64,000 nucleotides of DNA from Thermoanaerobaculia bacterium (GTDB lineage Bacteria > Acidobacteriota > Thermoanaerobaculia > Multivoradales > JAHEKO01), in the NCBI GenBank assembly GCA_947259925.1, contig CAMYOG010000041.1, positions 62,001-126,000 on the forward strand, in the 5' to 3' direction. Positions 49,055 through 57,300 of the stretch are shown here, one piece after another. The first letter of the stretch is position 1. Each line of letters opens with the position of its first letter. The position numbers and the translations under genes were made by a program. Below the pieces are notes generated by a model. The model was given only the letters and a program-made list of their open reading frames with translations, was not told the DNA's origin and ran no database searches.

Positions 49055-50325
49055 GTCGGAGAGTCCTGCTCGCGCTCGGCGTATGCCTGGCGGCGGCCCA
49101 GAGCGGACAATGTCGGGGGCTTCCGGAGGTCACGCCCGTCGAGGCCGGCTTCGTGCCGGAGCGCCTCGCGCGCATCGAGGCGATGGGCCGCGGCTATGTC
49201 GAGCGGGGAGCGATGCCGGGCGTCATGACGGTGATCGTGCGCCACGGCAGGATCGCGCATTCCTACCGCGTAGGGTTTCGCGACGTCGAAAGCGGCGCGC
49301 CGCTCGAGCCCGATACCATCTTCCGGATCCACTCGATGACCAAGCCAATCACGGGAGTGGCGATTCTGCAGCTGATCGAGCGGGGCGAGCTGCGACTCGC
49401 TGACCCGGTCGCCGACTACCTACCCGAGCTGCGCGAGATGAGGGCCTGGGTCGGTGGCCCGGCCGACGCGCCCGAGACCGAGCCTGCCCGGCCGATGACG
49501 ATCGAGCACCTGCTGACCCACACCTCGGGCTTCACCTACGACGACGAGACGCTCGGCGGAGTACCGGCGATCTACGCGGCGGCTGACCTTTATTCAGTCC
49601 CGGATCTGGCCGCCTTCGTGCGCAAGCTCGCACGACTTCCGCTCGCATCCCAGCCCGGCACGCGCTGGGAATACGGCGTTGGCATGGACGTTCTAGGGCG
49701 GTTGGTGGAGGTCGTCTCTGGCCGCTCGTTCGCAGACTACCTGGCGGAGGAGATCTTCGAGCCACTGGGGATGGTCGACACTGGTTTCCGGCTGCCGGCG
49801 GCGAAGGTGTCCCGCCTTGCCGCGCTCTACGCCCGCACAGAGAGTGGCGGCCTGCGCCGGACCGAAGCGCCCGATGGGAGCGCGTTTCGCGCCGAGCGGC
49901 CAGTCCCGTTCGGCGGTCACGGCCTGATCTCGACCGCCGCCGACTACGCTCGTTTCGCTTGGATGCTGGCGAAAGGCGGCGAGCTCGACGGCGTTCGGAT
50001 CCTCTCGGCACGATCGGTCGATCTGATGATGGGGGACGCTCTCGGTCCGAGCTATGGCGAGCATCCGCTGACGTCGAGCTGGCTGGGCAGCACCGCCCGC
50101 GGGCTCGGCTTCGGCCTCACCGGAGCGGTGGTGCGCGACGGCGACGCCAACGGTGTCGCCGGATCGACCGGCGCCTTCTTCTGGGGCGGCGCGGCCAGCA
50201 CGCACTTCTTCGTCGACCGGCGGCGCGGCCTTGTCGGTCTCCAGTTCACGCAGCTGATGCCCTCGGACGCCTATCCGATTCGAGAGGAGTTCCGGCGGCT
50301 GACGTACGAGGCGCTCGCCGACTGA
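49051..50325 (+). CDS. Secreted serine hydrolase, class C beta-lactamase/EstB-like, apparent CTG start
   Basis: 424 residues if translation starts at CTG 49051, which overlaps the upstream stop (CTGA) and has GCGGAGGA about six bases before. Only this start gives a signal peptide (SRRVLLALGVCLAAAQ); the first ordinary start in frame is codon GTG 49153, inside the mature protein. Catalytic SxxK is SMTK in 'IFRIHSMTKPITG', and YGV in 'WEYGVGMDVLGRLVE' takes the Tyr position. Fits the esterase/peptidase branch of class C. Confidence 0.82.
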   Translation: MSRRVLLALGVCLAAAQSGQCRGLPEVTPVEAGFVPERLARIEAMGRGYVERGAMPGVMTVIVRHGRIAHSYRVGFRDVESGAPLEPDTIFRIHSMTKPITGVAILQLIERGELRLADPVADYLPELREMRAWVGGPADAPETEPARPMTIEHLLTHTSGFTYDDETLGGVPAIYAAADLYSVPDLAAFVRKLARLPLASQPGTRWEYGVGMDVLGRLVEVVSGRSFADYLAEEIFEPLGMVDTGFRLPAAKVSRLAALYARTESGGLRRTEAPDGSAFRAERPVPFGGHGLISTAADYARFAWMLAKGGELDGVRILSARSVDLMMGDALGPSYGEHPLTSSWLGSTARGLGFGLTGAVVRDGDANGVAGSTGAFFWGGAASTHFFVDRRRGLVGLQFTQLMPSDAYPIREEFRRLTYEALAD

Positions 50326-50366
50326 CGAGGGCGGGCGGAAGCGTACCCTGCTACTGTCGTGGCGCG

Positions 50367-51332
50367 GTGGCTCGTTCCGATCGACCCGCCTACCTCGATC
50401 TTCCGCCTGATGAGCTGGCGGCCCGGGCGCGGCTCGGTCTCACGCATCTCGAGCGCTGCCGGGTCTGTCCGCGCGACTGCGACGTCGACCGGCTCGAGGA
50501 CGAGATCGGCGTCTGCAAGACCGGCCGCCACGCGGTGGTCTCCAGCTGCTTTCCCCACTTCGGCGAGGAAGACTGCCTACGGGGCTGGAGAGGATCGGGC
50601 ACGATCTTCTTCTCGCACTGCAATCTGCGCTGTGTCTTCTGCCAGAACTACGACATCAGCCAGGCGACCAAGGCGCGCGCCGAGCGCGGCTATACCCCGG
50701 AGGAGCTCGCCGGCATGATGCTCGAGCTCCAGGCCAGGGGGTGCCACAACATCAACTTCGTCACCCCGGAGCACGTCGCGCCGCAGGTGCTGGAAGCCGT
50801 CGCCCTCGCCGCCGCGCGCGGACTTCGCCTGCCGATCGTCTACAACACGAGCGCTTACGACTCGCTCGACAGCCTGGCGCTCATGGACGGCGTCGTCGAC
50901 GTCTACATGCCTGACTTCAAGTACTGGACGGCGGCGGCGAGTCGCAAGTACCTGGTCGCCGAGAACTACCCCGAGACCGCCCGGGCGGCACTCCTGGAGA
51001 TGCACCGCCAGGTCGGCCCGCTCAGGCTCGACCCCGACGGGCTCGCCCGGCGGGGCGTGCTCATCCGCCATCTGGTGATGCCAGGCGGTCTGGACGAGAC
51101 CCGCGCCATCCTGGAGTGGATCGCGACCGAGCTCGGGCGGGACAGCTATGTCAACCTGATGGACCAGTACGCGCCCGCCGGGCGGGTCGGCCCGGACCGC
51201 TATCCGGAGATCGATCGCCGGCTCCGGTCGTCCGAGCTCGCCGAGGCCCGGGCGATCGCCCGGGACGTCGGCCTCACGCGTTTCGACGAGCGGCGTCCGC
51301 ACGCGCGGCTGCTCCGCCGGCTGGTGGGCTGA
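50367..51332 (+). CDS. PflX-type radical SAM protein (COG1313-like)
   Basis: 321 residues from GTG. The N-terminal CRVCPRDC and 'IGVCKTGRHA' cysteines are followed by the radical SAM motif CNLRCVFCQNY (CxxxCxxC) near residue 86. 'INFVTPEHVAPQVLEA' and 'VDVYMPDFKYW' match PflA-related uncharacterised proteins of this group. The substrate is unknown; possibly activation of a glycyl-radical enzyme, none of which is in view. Confidence 0.87.
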   Translation: MARSDRPAYLDLPPDELAARARLGLTHLERCRVCPRDCDVDRLEDEIGVCKTGRHAVVSSCFPHFGEEDCLRGWRGSGTIFFSHCNLRCVFCQNYDISQATKARAERGYTPEELAGMMLELQARGCHNINFVTPEHVAPQVLEAVALAAARGLRLPIVYNTSAYDSLDSLALMDGVVDVYMPDFKYWTAAASRKYLVAENYPETARAALLEMHRQVGPLRLDPDGLARRGVLIRHLVMPGGLDETRAILEWIATELGRDSYVNLMDQYAPAGRVGPDRYPEIDRRLRSSELAEARAIARDVGLTRFDERRPHARLLRRLVG

Positions 51333-51361
51333 CCGGCGCTGGCGATCGGACGTTCGACGGC

Positions 51362-54300
51362 CTACGGCACGGTCAGCGACGGATCGAGGCCGATGTCGAC
51401 GAAGCTGTCGGGGCCGAACTCGACGCCGTTGTGGAGAATGACCGCGACGCCCGCCCGCAGCACCAGCTCGCCGTTCGGCCCCAACACCAGGTAGTGCTGC
51501 TGGAGCTCGATGGTGTTGCACGCCTCGTAGAACTCGGGCACGAGTACCACGCCGGGTCCGAGGATCAGGTCGATGCCGTCGGCGGCCATACAGACGCCGA
51601 TCACCAGCGTATCGGTCGCCTGGCCGCTGTTGCCGGAGGACGAGGTCAGGTCGCCCGAGACATTGACGAACGTACCGACCGAGAGGGCAACGACATTCAC
51701 CGCCACCGTGCAGGCCTCACCCAGCTCGACCGAGCCGCCGCTCAGGTCGATCGTCGTGCCTCCGGCCGGCGCACTGACCGTGCCGCCGCAGTCGTTGAAG
51801 ACCGCGGGATCAGGCGCTACGAAGAGTGGCGCCGGCAAGACGTCGGTGAAGGCGAGGTCGGTGGCCGGAATGTCGTTGACACCGTTGTCGATGGTGAAGA
51901 TCAGCCTGGTGGGCACGCCCTCGACGATCATGTCCGGCTCGAAGGACTTGACGAACAGTGGCGGTGAGTTGATCTCCAGGATCGCCGTCGCCGGCAGAGC
52001 CACCGGGACGCCGAGGATCTCGAGGTCTCCGGTCTCATTGAGATAGTCACCACCGGGAATGCCCAACGGCACCAGGAGATCGACCGAGAAGGTGCACGAT
52101 CCGCCCGGCAGCAGGTTGCCGCCGGTCATGATCAGCACCGAGGTGCCGCTGATCGACGAGCCGATGCCGCACGGCTCGGCCGGCAGACCGATCGCCTCGA
52201 GGCCCGGGAAGCCGATCAGGTTCAGGTCGTCGGCGAACGAGAGATCGGTCACCGATGCCGTTGGCGACAGGTTGACGATCGTGAAGGTCAGAATCGGGGT
52301 GCCGCCGGGGCTCGACGGACCGTCGAACTCCTTGGTGAACTCGAACGAGTTGATCAGGAGCTCGTCGCTGGCCGGCTCTCCGGTCACCGCCAGCCCTTCG
52401 ATCGTTCCGGTCAGTGACGAGGTCGTGTTGACGGCCGTGGTGCCGATCGGCAGTGGCGCCGGAACCTGGACGGTGAGGGTGAAAGAGCACTCGCCGCCGG
52501 TCAGGCTGCCGCCCGAGAAGTCGAGCAGACTGGTTCCGGTGAGAGTGCCGCCGCAGGAGCCGGTGTCGTAGGGCGGAACGCCTTCCAGACCGGCGAGCGC
52601 GGCGTCGAGGTCGTCGCTGAAAGCGAGGTCGCTCGCCTCGTCGAACGCACCCAGGGTGGCGATCGTGAACTCGAGGGTGACCTGGCCGCCCGGGATCACC
52701 GGGTCGTCGATGAACTCCTTGGTCAGCAGCAGCTGTCCGGTGGCCACGACCAGGTCGTCCTGGGCGTTCGGGAACGGCAGGGTGGTCGAGTCGATCACCC
52801 CCTCGAGGTCGCGGGTCCGATTGACGTAGTTGCCCGACGGGGTCGCGGCCGGGACCATCAGCTCGACCGAGAAGGTGCACGAGTCGTCGCCTTCCATGCC
52901 GGTCGGCGCGTCCAGGCTGCCGCCGCTGAACCGGAGCGCCTCGTCGATCGCCGGGGTCGGCGGGAAGGGGATCTCGGGGGCGCTGAAGATCTCGAGCAGC
53001 GATCCGGTACCGCACGGGTCGACCAGCGGCATCGGCGTGACCACCGTCAAGCCTTCGAGCACGTCCGGATCGAGCAGGTCTTCGAAGAAGATGTCCGAGA
53101 TCGGATCCGGGCTCAGGTTGGTGAGTGTGAACTCGAGCATGACCGTGCCGCCGGCGATCACCGGGTCGTCGACGAAGCTCTTGGTGAGGATCAGGCCGCC
53201 GACGGTCAGATCGTCTTCCGCCGGCAGCTCGGTGGTCTCGACGCCGAGCACGGTGGCCACCACGTTCGAGGTGGTGTTGGTGTGGATGCCAGCGGGCGCG
53301 TCCACCGGGACGAGCAGGTCGACGCTGAAGGTGCAGATCTCACCCGGCGCCAGGGTGGCACCCGAGAAGGTGAGCAGGGTGTCGCCCGCCGTGCCGACCA
53401 GGTCGCCGTTGCCCGGTCCGCAGACGTCGGCCAGCGGCAGCTGGCCAGCGGCCGCGGCGAGGCCCGCCAGTGCCGCCGCCAGATCGTCGGTGAACTCGAC
53501 GTCGACGGCGTCGCCGGGGGCGCTCGGGTCGTGCTCGAGGGTGAACTCGAGCGTCACCATGCCGCCCGGCTGGACCGGATCGGTGGTGAACTCCTTGGTC
53601 AGCCTCGGCGCGGCGACCAGGTCGAAGGTGTCGGTGGCCGGTAGGCCGGTGACCGGCGCGCCGTCGACCATCGCGGTGATCTCGTCGGTGGTGTTGACGT
53701 AGGTGCCGGTCCCGAGGCCGGTGGGAAGCGTCAGGGTGACGTCGAAGCTGCACGAGTCGCCCGCCATGCCGGCCGCGGACAGCAGGCCGTCGTTCAGGGA
53801 CAGGCCCTGGCAATCGGCACCGCAGGAATCGAGCGTGACCGATGAGCCTGCACCGCACGGATCGGCCCCCGGCAGCACGGCGGTGATCGGGAACGGCAGG
53901 AAGGCCGTGAGCTCGTCGAAGAACTCGACGTCGGTCGCCGCCGAGGTGGTGCTGGTGTTGGTGATGGTGAATCGGATCACGACGTCGTCGCCGGCGCCGA
54001 CCACCGGGTCGGGGTCGAGGGTCGCGGCGTCGAGGAATTCCTTGACCAGGATCGGGAAGGCGATCACCCGCAGATCGTCGCTCGCGGGGTCGCCGGTCTC
54101 GGTTGCACCGTCGATCGTCGCGCTGATCGAGCTGGTGGTGTTGGTGTGGATACCGGTCGCGGCGCCGACCGGCACCGTCAGCGTGACGCTGAAGGTGCAG
54201 GAGCCTGCGGCTGGCAGGTTGCCACCCGCCAGGGTCAGCACGTTGACCGGCTCGACGGTCAGGGTCGAGCCGGCACCGCACGGGTCGGTCGGCAGCGCGC

Positions 54301-57300
54301 CCGAAACGGTCAGGTCCGGGGTACCCGGAAGGACTGCGTCGAGATCGTCGGTGAACTCGATGTCGGTCGCCTCGAAGTCGCGGCTCGGGTTGTTGATGGT
54401 GAACTCGAGAGTCACGGCGCTACCCGGAGGTACCGGGTCGTCGGTGAACGACTTGACCAGGAAGCCCACGCGCACGTCGAGCTCGGCGGTGGCGAAACCG
54501 ACCGAGCCCGCGAAGATGGGCTGGGTGGTCAGCTCGCTGCTGACGTTCTCGTAGAGGTCGTCGCCCGCCGCGGTGACGTCGACGGTGACCGTGCAGGTCT
54601 CGCCCGCGGCGAGGACCGGGGAGCTGGGCAGGAAGCCGACAGCGCTGAGGGTGATGACACCGGTTCCCGGATCCGCCAGCAGAAAGGCCGGACCGGATGT
54701 GCTCTCGCAGTCGGTCGCCGCGTTCGACGGCGTCGCGATGATCAGGCCGGCGGGGAGGATATCGGTGAAGTCCAGATTGCCGACGTCCGAACCTCGTCCG
54801 GCGGCCGACAGGTCGACGAGGAAGGTGAGCGTGCTGGTGCCGCCCGGCGGGATCGTCGCGGGCGAGAAGCTCTTCGAGAAGCCCGGCAGGTCGGCGTCGA
54901 CGATCAGGGTCGCCTCGGCGAAGCCGCCGCTGCCGGCGGTCGAGGTCAGCTCGTCGGAGACGTTGTCGTACTCGCCCGGCGCCGCTGCGGTGACGTTGAC
55001 CGTGACCGTGCAGGTGGCGCCAAGACCCAACCGCGCTCCGGTGAGGCTGATCGTCGTACCGCCGTCGGGGGCGGAGAGGACGCCGTCGGTGCAGTCGGTG
55101 AAGGCGCTCGAGGGGGTCGCGATGACGACGCCCGGGGGCAGAACGTCGGTGAACGTCACCTGCTCCGCGAGGGCGCCCGAATCGAGGTTGGCGATCGTGA
55201 ACTCGAGCTGGGTGGTGCTGCCCGGGCCGATGGTGTCCGGCCAGAAGACCTTCGAGAAGTCGATCGGCGGCTCGATGACGAGATCGTCCTCGGCCGGGTC
55301 GCCGACGTCGAGGCCCCCCTGGGCGAGCGCGCTGGTGGTGTTGGTGAAGGTCCCGAACGAGGCTTCGCTCGGCACGTCGAGGCTGACCGTGAACATGCAC
55401 GAGTCGCCCGCCGACCCGGCCGCCGCCAGGCTGCCATCGACGAAGACGATGGTGCTGCCGCCATCGAAGGTGGTCACGGTGCCACCGCACGCCGCGAACG
55501 GCAGCCCGCTCGCGACCAGGCCCGGGACCACCGACTCGAGATCATCGGTGAACCCGAGCATGTCCGCCGCGGTGGTACCGAGGTTGGTGAGCGTGAAGGT
55601 CAGGTCGACGCTGTCGCCGGCCTGGACCGGGCCGTCGAACGCTTTTTCCAGGGTCAGGAAGCCGAGACGGAGCGTGTCGGTGGCCGGGTCGCCGACCACG
55701 GTCGGACCCTCGCCGAAGAGAACGCCGGTGATCTGGCTCGTCTGGTTGAACGCTTGGGTGCCGACCGGCAGGGAGGGCACGCTGAGAGTGAGCTCGATGG
55801 TGCAGCTCGCACCACCTGCCAGGGAGCCGCCCGCGTAGTCGAAGAGCCCGGTCGGGAAGCCCGCGGCCATGCCGCCGCAGGTGTTGGTCGGGGCGCCGGT
55901 CGCCTCGAGGCCCTCGAGCGCTCCCTCGAGGTCGTCGGTGAACGCGATGCCCTCGATCGGGTCGTCCGGATCCAGGTTGGTGATCGTGAACACCAGGGTG
56001 GCCGTGCCGCCAGGCGGCACCGGGTCGTCGGTGAACTCCTTGGTGAACAGGAGGAAGACATTGTCGACCACCAGGACGTCGGTCGCCTCGTCGAACGCGA
56101 TCGGCGTCGGCATGTCGGCCTCGAAGCCCGGGACACCCTCGTCGCCCGTGGTGTTGACGTAGGTTCCCGACGCCGCCCCGAACGGCACGTCGAGCAGCAC
56201 GCTGAAGGTGCACATCTCTCCCGGCGCCAGGGTGCCGCCCGAGAAGAGCATGAAGGTATCCCCGGCAGACCATTCGACGGTGCCGTTGCCCGGACCGCAG
56301 ACGTCCGTGACGGTCGATCCGTCGAGAGCGGTGATGTCGGGCGAGCCACCGAGGATGGTCGCCATGTCGTCGCGGATGGTGATCGCCGTCGCGGTCAGGG
56401 TCGGGTGGACGTTCTCGATCACGAACTCGAGCGTGACCAGCTCGCCGGGGATCACCGGGTCGTCGAGGAACGCCTTGGTCAGCTCCAGGCCGTCGATCCT
56501 GAGATCGTCCTCGGCCGGGTTGCCGCTCACTCCGGCCACTCCGTCGACCGTCGCGGTGACCGCCGACGTCGTGTTGGTGTGCGCTCCGGGCCCGGCGGCC
56601 GTCGGTACCGACAGCGTGACCGAGAAGGTGCACTCCTCTCCAGGCGCCAGCACGCCGCCCGAGAAGTCGAGCAGGCTGGTGCCCGACAGGGTACCGGTGC
56701 CGGGATCGCCACCCGGGCCGTCCGGATCGCACGCCTCGGTGAGCGGCAGCCCGACCGCGGCGAGGCCGGCGATCGCCGGATCGAGTGCCGCCAGATCGTC
56801 GGTGAAGGCGATCGCGGTGGCGTCGCCGGGGGCCGCCTCGTCGTGGCTGAGCGTGAACTGGAGGGTCGTCGTACCGCTGGGCGCCGCCGGGTCGTCGATG
56901 AACTCCTTGCGCAGGGTCGGTGCGCCGAGGATCTCGAGGTCGCCGCTGACCCCGGGTGCGGTAAAGGGGGCCTCGAAGAAGTCCAGGAGCCCGGTGACGT
57001 CGCCGGTGGTGTTGGTGTAGACCCCGGCGGGCGTGCCCGCGGGAATGTCGAGCTCGACCTCGAAGGTGCACGAGTCTCCGGGCATCGCGGCCGGCGCCAG
57101 GGAGCCGCCGTCGAAGACCAGGATCGTCGGATCCGGTGGCGTGATGATGACGATCATCCCGATGATGATGTCCGGGGGATTGAAGACGGTGATTCTCGAG
57201 CCGTCGCCGCAGACGTCGAAGATCGGATCGTCGTTGTTGCCGGCCACCAGGCTGTTGGCGGCGAGTCCAGGCAATGCGGTCTCGAGGTCGTCGTCGAACG

